DNA from: Paenibacillus sp. DMB20
GTDB lineage: Bacteria; Bacillota; Bacilli; Paenibacillales; Paenibacillaceae
Length of the DNA: 63,979 nucleotides
Reading direction: 5' to 3'
Assembly (NCBI RefSeq): GCF_000987955.1
Contig: NZ_LAZU01000035.1
Span: forward strand, 1 to 63,979
Shown here: positions 57,363-63,979 of the stretch, one piece after another
How positions within the stretch are numbered: position 1 is the first letter of the stretch
Layout: each line of letters starts with the position of its first letter
Translations under genes and position numbers: made by a program
Notes under the pieces: model-generated
What the model saw: only the letters and a program-made list of their open reading frames with translations
Database searches by the model: none
Told to the model about the DNA's origin: nothing

Positions 57363-58640
57363 ATGTATTTGGTTTATGCAGATGAGCAAGGAAACGTATA
57401 TGATCATGACGAGTTGTACGGACTGGCCCGAAGCGGCGACATGATTGTCGAGATCTTGGAGGACGAATTGATTCCGCTGCCGGAAGGAGCCACCCTGGTC
57501 GGGCTTCCCAACACGCGGGCCATCGGCATGGATCCCGATACCGGCGAAATGTCCGCTTTGCCCGGCAACAAAACCGCTGTAGGCGCCCTTTTGCCGCAGG
57601 GATATACCCGCCTTTGCATTCCCGGCTACGTAAAGACCGATAAGGAGTACAAACTTCCGCTCTTTGGTTATTCCGCCGTTGTGTGGAAGGATGGAGCGTT
57701 TTATACGGCTGCCCGATTATCGGATGATCCGGAGAAGTGGAATCCGCTGAACTGCGATCTGAAGGAGCTGGAGCTGGGTGTAAAGAAGTTAACCGAAAAA
57801 TACCCGGAAAATCGGCTTTATCAGCATTTATCCAACTGTGCGCTCGGGTATGAATGCCTGACGGCGTCGAATACGTTCCTGAACCGTTGGGAAGGCGCCG
57901 TGCCGGTCTCCTATTCCTGCAATGCGGGCTGCTTCGGTTGTATTTCGGATCAGCCGGACGACAGCGGATTTGTGGCTCCGCAGACGCGGATGAATTTCCG
58001 TCCACGTACCGACGAGCTCGTTCAGATCATGCTGGAGCATTTGAGAACACCGGAATCGATTATCAGCTTCGGCCAGGGTTGTGAGGGGGAACCTTCCACT
58101 CAGGCTAAAATTATTATCGAAGCCATGCGCGAGGTCCGGTCGATCACCGATATGGGTTATATCAATATCAATACCAACGCGGGCTTGACGGACCATATCC
58201 GCGGGATTGTGGATGCCGGGCTTGATCTGATGCGTGTCAGCACGATCAGCGCGCTTGATGATCATTACAATGCATACTATAAACCGCGTGCTTATACCCT
58301 CCGGAACGTGGAGAAATCGTTGAAGTATGCAACGGACCAAGGCGTATATACGTCCATCAACTATTTGATCTTCCCCGGAGTCACCGACCGTGAGGAAGAG
58401 GTTGAAGCGATGATCGAGTTTGCCCGCCGTACGGGCCTGCGCCTGATTCAGCTGCGCAACCTGAACATTGATCCGGAAAGCTATTTGGAACTTATTCCCC
58501 CGGCCCGCGGCGAGATTCTCGGCATGAAGCAGGCAATCGAGATTTTCCAGGCAGAGCTGCCGGACGTGGTTATCGGCTCCTATACGCATGTGCCCCCAGT
58601 GGGCATGGCTCGGCCCAAGAAGAAGCCTTCCATGATGTAG
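57363..58640 (+). CDS. Radical SAM protein of unknown function
   Basis: 425 aa. The cluster-binding motif is CNAGCFGC (C-x3-C-x2-C), at about residue 183-190, preceded by a ~180-residue N-terminal domain with CALGYECLTASN. Then come a TIM-barrel core with SFGQGCEGEPS (SAM-binding GGE-like), NINTNAGLTDHI and INYLIFPGVTDRE. ATG at 57363 after ATAGGAG, 40 nt behind rho; rpmE follows. Intact. The substrate is not evident; possible roles in protein or RNA modification are guesswork. Confidence 0.82.
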   Translation: MYLVYADEQGNVYDHDELYGLARSGDMIVEILEDELIPLPEGATLVGLPNTRAIGMDPDTGEMSALPGNKTAVGALLPQGYTRLCIPGYVKTDKEYKLPLFGYSAVVWKDGAFYTAARLSDDPEKWNPLNCDLKELELGVKKLTEKYPENRLYQHLSNCALGYECLTASNTFLNRWEGAVPVSYSCNAGCFGCISDQPDDSGFVAPQTRMNFRPRTDELVQIMLEHLRTPESIISFGQGCEGEPSTQAKIIIEAMREVRSITDMGYININTNAGLTDHIRGIVDAGLDLMRVSTISALDDHYNAYYKPRAYTLRNVEKSLKYATDQGVYTSINYLIFPGVTDREEEVEAMIEFARRTGLRLIQLRNLNIDPESYLELIPPARGEILGMKQAIEIFQAELPDVVIGSYTHVPPVGMARPKKKPSMM

Positions 58641-58871
58641 CGGGCTTTGCCAAAAACCATATCCTGAACCGTTGGGAAGATGTGATAATCTTGGGTACCG
58701 GGGTTCAGGAGTAGGGGCTATTCCGGGCTTTGTTGATTAAAAAGTTGGGCGTCCCTTGTTGTTTCCTCATAGGCTATTGCACAATTAAAATGCCCGTGAT
58801 ATACTTTTTTTTATGTGTCCATATAACTCTGAGTCCGCATGAGGCTCAGGGCGGAAAGAGGTGAAAGTCTA

Positions 58872-59069
58872 ATGAAACAAGATATTCAACCGAAATATCA
58901 TGTTACCACGGTTACTTGCGCGTGCGGTAACACGTTCGAAACGGGTTCCGTAAAACCTGAACTTCGCGTGGAGATCTGCTCCAACTGCCATCCATTCTTT
59001 ACAGGTAAACAGAAATTCCTGGATGCTGGCGGCCGTGTCGATAGATTTAAGAAGAAATACGGTATCTAA
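58872..59069 (+). CDS. rpmE: 50S ribosomal protein L31 (zinc form)
   Basis: 65 aa. The zinc-binding form with cysteines in TCACGNTF and ICSNCHPFFTGKQ. ATG at 58872 is chosen for MKQDIQPKYH, with AAGAGGTG upstream. The gene closes the rho region as in B. subtilis. Confidence 0.95.
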   Translation: MKQDIQPKYHVTTVTCACGNTFETGSVKPELRVEICSNCHPFFTGKQKFLDAGGRVDRFKKKYGI

Positions 59070-59075
59070 TAAACA

Positions 59076-59109
59076 AGCCCTTCGCTTCGTGCGGAGGGTT
59101 TTCGTTTTT
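59076..59109 (+). terminator. rpmE terminator
   Basis: Stem aagcccttcgc / gcggagggttt with T-rich end. Confidence 0.85.
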
Positions 59110-59260
59110 CTGGGTTCCGTCTTTCGAGCCAGTGATTGGTTTTGTCGAAACGACGGAGCCGGTGAGAAACCGCGCTATTTGCAAGTCGAGGTCGGTAAGG
59201 AGCAAGCCAACTTCTTCCGTCGGTTGCAATTTCGACAAGCATGAGATATACTTAATTTCA

Positions 59261-59529
59261 CCGTGCTAGACGGGGAGGTAGCGGTGCCCTGTAACTCGCA
59301 ATCCGCTGTAGCGAGGTTGAATTCCTGTTAGAGGTATTGCCGATGTGAGGCTGGTCCCTGCGCTCGACGTTGACGGCTGGGTCCTCCGCAATGAGCACCT
59401 GTGAACCTGGTCAGGTCCGGAAGGAAGCAGCCATAAGCAGGACCGCTTTTGTGCCGGAGGGTAGCCTAGCCCGAGTTGCTGCTCAGGATTGCCGCTCGGA
59501 TCGCAATTATCAATAACAGGTGCACGGTA
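59261..59529 (+). ncRNA. scr: Signal recognition particle RNA, large Bacillus type
   Basis: About 269 nt. 5' and 3' ends pair (ccgtgc / gcacgg). The Alu part has ggggaggtagcggtgccctg close to the 5' end. The conserved SRP helix-8 loop reads ggtcaggtccggaaggaagcag (split here as ggtcaggtccggaa-ggaagcag). It matches B. subtilis scRNA in size and position, directly before dnaX. Targets ribosomes making membrane and secreted proteins, together with Ffh. Confidence 0.94.
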
Positions 59530-59540
59530 TACATATACGG

Positions 59541-59581
59541 AAGCACAAGCATTTCTGTCATTTGACAGGAGTGCTTTTTTA
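59541..59581 (+). terminator. terminator of scr
   Basis: Stem aagcac...tgtca / tgaca...gtgctt with T-run, 11 nt after the SRP RNA end. Confidence 0.88.
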
Positions 59582-59709
59582 AATATTTTGAAAGTATCCG
59601 TTTTCACGGTACTTTTCTTATATTTCCGTGACAGGGGCGTCTCCACTTTTTGAGCAGGGCCTAGGCGCTTTTGCTTGTGCCGGGTGTATGAATTTCCGGT
59701 GTAAACGTT

Positions 59710-59738
59710 TTGCCGGAGCGGAGAAATTAGTATAGAAT
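59710..59738 (+). promoter_or_regulatory. sigma-A promoter of dnaX
   Basis: TTGCCG (59710-59715), 17-base spacer, TAGAAT (59733-59738), about 105 nt before the dnaX start. Confidence 0.65.
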
Positions 59739-59844
59739 GTAGTATAGTAAGATAAACATATATTGATGCTTAACATGCGATTAAGAGGCTGGTTTATAGC
59801 GGCATAAAGCCGATGAAGCGGAAGTTGAAAGAGGGTAAAGCAGA

Positions 59845-61566
59845 GTGGAACATATAGCGTTATATCGTGCCTGGAGACCCCAGTCGTTCGGCGACATGGT
59901 AGGTCAGCAGCATATTATCCAGACCCTGCAGAACGCGATCCGTGAACAGCGGGTCTCCCATGCCTACCTGTTCAGCGGTCCGCGGGGCACGGGTAAGACC
60001 AGTGCCGCCAAAATCCTGGCCAAAGCCGTGAACTGTGAAAACGGCCCGGCGGAGGAACCGTGCAATGAGTGCGAGGCTTGCCGGCGCATTACATCGGGAG
60101 CCGTTATGGACGTTCAGGAGATTGACGCGGCTTCCAATCGGGGCGTCGAGGAAATCAGGGATCTGCGCGAGAAGGTAAAGTATGCGCCTACGGAAGTCCG
60201 GCGCAAGGTTTATATCATCGACGAAGTACACATGCTGACGACGGAGGCGTTTAACGCCTTGCTGAAGACGCTGGAAGAGCCGCCGGAGCATGTCATGTTT
60301 ATATTGGCCACGACGGAGCCGCATAAATTGCCGGCGACCATTATATCGCGCTGCCAGCGTTTTGATTTTCGCCGGGTATCCCTGGAAGAACAGAGCAATC
60401 GGCTTGCGCGCATCTGCTCGGAAGAAGGAATTACGGCAGACCCGGAAGCGCTGCAGTATATCGCCCGCCTATCGGACGGGGGCATGCGCGATGCCCTTAG
60501 CATCCTGGACCAGATTGCTTCATTTACCGGCGGTAAGGTGTCCTACCAGCAGGTAATGGATATGACCGGCGGTATTGCTTCAGAGCAGTTTGGGCGGCTG
60601 GCCGCCGCAGTCAAACAGGGCGATGCCGGCCTTGTGCTGCAAATCGTGGAACAATTTATGCAGGAGGGTAAAAGCGCCGACAAATGCATGGAAAACCTGC
60701 TGTACTATTTCAGGGATCTGTTGATGATCAAAATGGTGCCGCAAGCGGACAAACTGACCGACCGGGTATTGAATCCGGCTGAATTCAAGGAAATGGCCGA
60801 TGCGTTTTCCAGGGAAGAGCTTTTTTCCATGATCGATTCGTTGAATAGGTACCAAAGCGAGATGAAATATGCTTCCCAACCGCAGACGCTGTTTGAGGTG
60901 GCCTTGCTCAAGCTGTGCGGTATATCCGATGGTCATGGATCATCCGGCGCCAGAGGCGGATCCGCCCAGGATACCGGAGAGATCGAACGGTTGAAGGGGC
61001 AAGTCGCTTCTTTGGAGAAAAAGCTTGACCAAATTCTGAAAAAAGGAGTTCCGGCCGGGGAAGGACGCGAATCCTCCAAACCCGCTGCCCGGACCCCTGC
61101 TCCCAGGGTATCCTCAGCCGCCAAAATTCCGCAGCACATGGATCAGTATGTTTCCTCCAGAACGGGTGAGCCGTTTACGGCTGTTCAGCGCCAATGGAGC
61201 CAGATACTCCAAAGCGTGAAAGAGGAGAAGGTCACGGTTCATGCCTGGTTCATGGACGGTGAGCCTGTTTCCGTATGGGAAGATAACATATTGGTTGCTT
61301 TCAAAAACAATATTCACCGCGAAACGACCGAGAAGCCTGCCAATAAACAGGTGATCGAAGGGGTATTTGAATCCCGCTTGGGCAAGCCGTATCGGCTTGT
61401 AACGATGATGCTCCGCGATTGGAACGATGCCATCGAGGGGGCGGGAAAGCCGCCTGCGGAGGAGCTGAAACTGGAGCATGAGGAAGCGGAGTCCGGCGGT
61501 GAAAAACCATGGATTGATGAGGCGATCCAATTATTTGGTGAAGACCTTGTTGTCATAAAAGATTAA
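59845..61566 (+). CDS. dnaX: DNA polymerase III subunits gamma/tau
   Basis: Clamp-loader ATPase and organiser of the replisome; 573 aa. N-terminal AAA+ module with Walker A GPRGTGKTS, a four-Cys zinc module (CNECEACRRI), Walker B DEVHMLT and sensor motif TTEPHKLPATIISRC. The tau extension after about residue 370 includes a coiled segment (EIERLKGQVASLEKKLDQILKK) and a domain for contacting the polymerase. GTG at 59845; ribosome site is GAGGGTAAAG. Followed by yaaK and recR as in B. subtilis. Confidence 0.96.
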   Translation: MEHIALYRAWRPQSFGDMVGQQHIIQTLQNAIREQRVSHAYLFSGPRGTGKTSAAKILAKAVNCENGPAEEPCNECEACRRITSGAVMDVQEIDAASNRGVEEIRDLREKVKYAPTEVRRKVYIIDEVHMLTTEAFNALLKTLEEPPEHVMFILATTEPHKLPATIISRCQRFDFRRVSLEEQSNRLARICSEEGITADPEALQYIARLSDGGMRDALSILDQIASFTGGKVSYQQVMDMTGGIASEQFGRLAAAVKQGDAGLVLQIVEQFMQEGKSADKCMENLLYYFRDLLMIKMVPQADKLTDRVLNPAEFKEMADAFSREELFSMIDSLNRYQSEMKYASQPQTLFEVALLKLCGISDGHGSSGARGGSAQDTGEIERLKGQVASLEKKLDQILKKGVPAGEGRESSKPAARTPAPRVSSAAKIPQHMDQYVSSRTGEPFTAVQRQWSQILQSVKEEKVTVHAWFMDGEPVSVWEDNILVAFKNNIHRETTEKPANKQVIEGVFESRLGKPYRLVTMMLRDWNDAIEGAGKPPAEELKLEHEEAESGGEKPWIDEAIQLFGEDLVVIKD

Positions 61567-61600
61567 GCAGTGCGATTTCATTTAAAGGAGAGAGACATTC

Positions 61601-61913
61601 ATGAATAATATGAACCAAATGATGAAACAAGTGAAAAAAAATGCAGGAGCAAATGCTCAAAGCGCAGGAGGAGCTTGCGAACAAAACCGTTGAAGGCACA
61701 TCCGGCGGCGGTGTTGTCACCGTTACGGTGAGCGGCCACAAGCAGGTGCAGTCCATCACGATCAAACCTGAAGCGGTTGATCCGGATGATGTCGAAATGC
61801 TGCAGGACCTGGTATTGACCGCGGTTAACGACGCACTGACCAAAGCCGAGGAACTGGCTAATGCCGACATGGGTAAATTCACGGGCGGCATGAAAATCCC
61901 AGGCTTGTTCTAA
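61601..61913 (+). CDS. yaaK: YbaB/EbfC-family nucleoid-associated protein (frame broken once)
   Basis: About 103 aa dimeric DNA-binding protein. Begins MNNMNQMMKQVKKMQEQMLKAQEELANKTVEGTSGGG once one base is removed from the A run 61634-61641; the uncorrected frame hides the first 13 residues. It keeps VTVTVSGHKQVQSITIKPEAVDPDDVEML. ATG 61601 follows AAAGGAGAGAG. Lies between dnaX and recR, a very conserved order. Confidence 0.93.
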
Positions 61914-61934
61914 TTTAGAGGCAGAAGGAGTAGT

Positions 61935-62537
61935 TTGCATTTGTACTATCCCGAACCGATCGCGAAGCTGATCGACGCATTTACGAGACTGCCGGGCGTG
62001 GGGCCGAAAACGGCCGCCCGCCTGGCTTTTCATGTCCTGAACATGAAGGAGGATGACGTAATCGATTTCGCCAAGGCGCTGGTCAGCGTCAAACGGAATC
62101 TTCACTACTGCTCCGTCTGCTGCAATATTACCGATACCGATCCTTGCCGTATTTGCCAGGATAAAACCAGGGATTCCTCCGTGATCTGTGTTGTCCAGGA
62201 CGCGAAGGATCTTGTGGCGATGGAGCGGACCAAGGAATTCGACGGATATTATCACGTGCTTCACGGGGCGATATCGCCGATGGAAGGAATCGGCCCTGAC
62301 GAAATAAGGCTAAAGGAACTGTTGACCCGGCTCAGCGATGAACGGGTAAAAGAGTTGATTTTGGCGACCAATCCGAACATTGAAGGAGAAGCCACGGCGA
62401 TGTATATTTCGAGGCTCGTCCGCCCCTTCGAAATTAAAGTGACGAGAATCGCCCACGGGCTTCCGGTTGGCGGAGATTTGGAGTATGCGGATGAAGTTAC
62501 GCTGTCCAAGGCCCTGGAGGGACGAAGAGAGCTTTAA
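61935..62537 (+). CDS. recR: Recombination protein RecR
   Basis: 200 aa. Helps RecA load on gapped DNA with RecF/RecO. N-terminal helix-hairpin-helix (LPGVGPKTAARLA), four-Cys zinc module (CSVCCNI...CRIC) and Toprim domain with VVQDAKDLVAMERT. The start is TTG at 61935 or the TTG at 61941; AAGGAG lies upstream. Intact frame. Terminator at 62568. Confidence 0.96.
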   Translation: MHLYYPEPIAKLIDAFTRLPGVGPKTAARLAFHVLNMKEDDVIDFAKALVSVKRNLHYCSVCCNITDTDPCRICQDKTRDSSVICVVQDAKDLVAMERTKEFDGYYHVLHGAISPMEGIGPDEIRLKELLTRLSDERVKELILATNPNIEGEATAMYISRLVRPFEIKVTRIAHGLPVGGDLEYADEVTLSKALEGRREL

Positions 62538-62567
62538 TTGGTTTGAGATTGTATTCGCTGTACAAGG

Positions 62568-62590
62568 AGAGCCCGAAAGGGCTCTTTTTT
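62568..62590 (+). terminator. recR terminator
   Basis: Stem gagagccc-gaaa-gggctc with six T and a GNRA-like loop. Confidence 0.92.
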
Positions 62591-62631
62591 GCGTTTGTTA
62601 GAAAGCCGGGGGAGTTCTCGAGGGAATCCCC

Positions 62632-62705
62632 AAATTTATACTTGGTTTTTTTGCGAAAGAGCTTTCGTCTCCTAAGAAAGAGGATGAATCGTTTCTGCCT
62701 TCGGT
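62632..62705 (+). repeat. second repeat family, copy B
   Basis: atttatactt...gctttcgtctcctaag...atcgtttctgcc, similar in order of words to 50545-50655. Confidence 0.4.
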
Positions 62706-62785
62706 TCTAAGTTTGTCCCCATCTTCATATGGATCTACAGGCGGACCTAAAAACCGCAGGATGTCATAATAGGAGGCGGACAAAC

Positions 62786-63073
62786 ATGATGTGGTGGAGC
62801 AAATCGGGAAAAAACCGGCAGGAGCAGGTGTTGTCGGCGGAAGAAGAAGAGCAAATGTGGACAACATATATGGACGTGCGAAAATCTCAGCTGGAGTGGG
62901 AGCGGGCACATTTGATGTTTCAGGAAGCAACGGGACAAGATCAGATTGATTATGCGATTTATATGCTGGAAGCTGCCGAGCGCAAATACCAAATGAATTT
63001 GAAGCAGGCCAAGCTGTTAAAGTTGAATGGATCGCATATGTACAGTCAGGAGCTGAAACGTGAAAATGGTTGA
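62786..63073 (+). CDS. yaaL: YaaL family protein (DUF2508)
   Basis: 95 aa, highly charged and mostly helical (EEEEQMWTTYMDVRKSQLEWERAHLMF), no TM. Function unknown. In B. subtilis yaaL lies between recR and bofA, as here. ATG at 62786 after GGAGGCGG. Confidence 0.85.
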   Translation: MMWWSKSGKNRQEQVLSAEEEEQMWTTYMDVRKSQLEWERAHLMFQEATGQDQIDYAIYMLEAAERKYQMNLKQAKLLKLNGSHMYSQELKRENG

Positions 63074-63127
63074 CGTGGAGATGGCCGCCTCAGTTCGGAA
63101 AGATTTTTTTAATCGGGGGGATGAAAA

Positions 63128-63392
63128 ATGAAAATGCTTGTAGCCGGAATCCTTGTGGTTTCGCTGCTTCTGCTTCTGGCTGTGGTGATTAAAAAGAAGA
63201 TGGGCGATCGGATGGCTGACGGCATTCGGATCCCATCTGGCCCTTTCGGCGCTTGCCATATACATTTTAAATTTCTCCGGTCTGGTGCCGGCGGCATACA
63301 TTCCGTTGAATCCGATGACGATTAGTACCGTCATGGTGCTTGGCGTCCCGGGAGTCGCTTTGCTGTTGGGGTTAAAATTAACCTTAATTTAG
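63128..63392 (+). CDS. bofA: Pro-sigma-K processing inhibitor BofA (frame broken once)
   Basis: About 87 aa with two or three TM helices. Removing one A at 63191-63195 links MKMLVAGILVVSLLLLLAVVIK to WLTAFGSHLALSALAIYILNFSGLVPAAYIPLNPMTIST and a second hydrophobic run ending in LKLTLI. BofA holds the SpoIVFB protease inactive in the outer forespore membrane until sigma-G signals. GGGGGG precedes ATG 63128. It is the last gene before the rRNA operon, as in B. subtilis. Confidence 0.88.
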
Positions 63393-63395
63393 GAG

Positions 63396-63425
63396 TTGAC
63401 GGACGCAACTTATCTATGGTACATT
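63396..63425 (+). promoter_or_regulatory. rRNA operon promoter P1
   Basis: TTGACG (63396-63401), then TACATT (63420-63425) with 18-base spacer, starting four bases after the bofA stop. Confidence 0.6.
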
Positions 63426-63503
63426 AATGTTCGCCTCTTTGATAGGCAGTTTAGAAAGAGTAGGTTAAGAGATAGCCGATTAAAATAAATCAAAAAAAAG
63501 TTC

Positions 63504-63533
63504 TTGACCGAAAGCAAGTTAGTGTGATATATT
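63504..63533 (+). promoter_or_regulatory. rRNA operon promoter P2
   Basis: TTGACC (63504-63509), 18-base spacer, TATATT (63528-63533). The leader after it has hairpins at 63639-63660 and around 63690-63725 (ggaagga...tccttcc) used in pre-16S processing. Confidence 0.75.
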
Positions 63534-63734
63534 ATAAAAGTCGCCGCTGAGATGTGGCGATGACGAAAAAAAAGCATTGATCTTTGAAAACTGAACAACG
63601 AGTGAGTTAAACCGATCTTGCGTTAAGCAAGGTCATAAATGAGAATTTTTAATTCTCGTCAGTTTTTCTAATGAGCAAGTCAAACTTCGGAAGGAACACC
63701 TCATCACCTTCGGGTATGAGCCTCCTTCCGATCC

Positions 63735-63979
63735 TTATTGGAGAGTTTGATCCTGGCTCAGGACGAACGCTGGCGGCGTGCCTAATACATGCAAGTCGAG
63801 CGGAGCTGATGAGGTGCTTGCACCTCAGATGCTTAGCGGCGGACGGGTGAGTAACACGTAGGCAACCTGCCCTCAAGACTGGGATAACTACCGGAAACGG
63901 TAGCTAATACCGGATAATTTATTTCGCCGCATGGCGGAATAATGAAAGACGGAGCAATCTGTCACTTGAGGATGGGCCT
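63735..63979 (+). rRNA. rrs: 16S rRNA, 5' end (partial)
   Basis: Begins with the universal gagagtttgatcctggctcag and runs off the right edge. The V1/V2 region (gatgaggtgcttgcacctcag; gtagctaataccggataat) suits Paenibacillus. The mature 5' end is estimated. Confidence 0.97.

Overview
The window reads as chromosomal DNA of an endospore-forming Firmicute, most likely Paenibacillus. The support is the 16S 5' end, a Bacillus-type large SRP RNA of about 269 nt, many TTG/GTG starts behind strong Shine-Dalgarno sequences, and sporulation genes (spo0F, bofA, a phosphorelay-type kinase, an SspP-like small protein). The genus is an inference from gene content and style. No prophage, insertion sequence or CRISPR array was seen.

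Layout. An rRNA operon ends at the left edge (23S 3' end, 5S) and another begins at the right edge (leader, 16S 5' end), both on the + strand. Next to the left operon is the block guaB-dacA-pdxS-pdxT-serS-tRNA-Ser, and next to the right one scr-dnaX-yaaK-recR-yaaL-bofA. Together these match the origin-proximal segment that lies between two rRNA operons in Bacillus subtilis. There tadA directly precedes scr; here about 49 kb separates them. The right part of that interval (about 33.7-59 kb: a pbpG-type PBP, speE, speB, ywiB, argS, rpoE, pyrG, spo0F, fbaA, murA, rho, rpmE) corresponds to a B. subtilis segment on the other side of the origin. ywhD, at 22 kb, is from the same neighbourhood.

The accessory part (10-33 kb and 38-46 kb) holds a large PAS histidine kinase, motAB, two NlpC/P60 cell-wall hydrolases (one behind a c-di-AMP riboswitch, the other behind a truncated remnant of it), a secreted M1 peptidase, and two metal-export operons. 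One metal operon is HMA protein / P1B ATPase with an unusual CPG motif / Crp-Fnr regulator, and has a palindrome exactly at -41.5 of a predicted promoter. The other is cadC-cadA with paired palindromic operators. mscL, a DNA glycosylase, a class A PBP, speEB and several small enzymes and regulators complete it. An interspersed repeat of about 110 bp occurs four times, one copy internally deleted and one lying in the pyrG leader.

Data quality matters. I find 24 frame breaks in 19 genes, 22 of them explained by one extra base in a homopolymer run. They hit essential genes such as serS and rho, so they are almost certainly sequencing errors. I annotate those genes at full corrected extent and give the position of each break.
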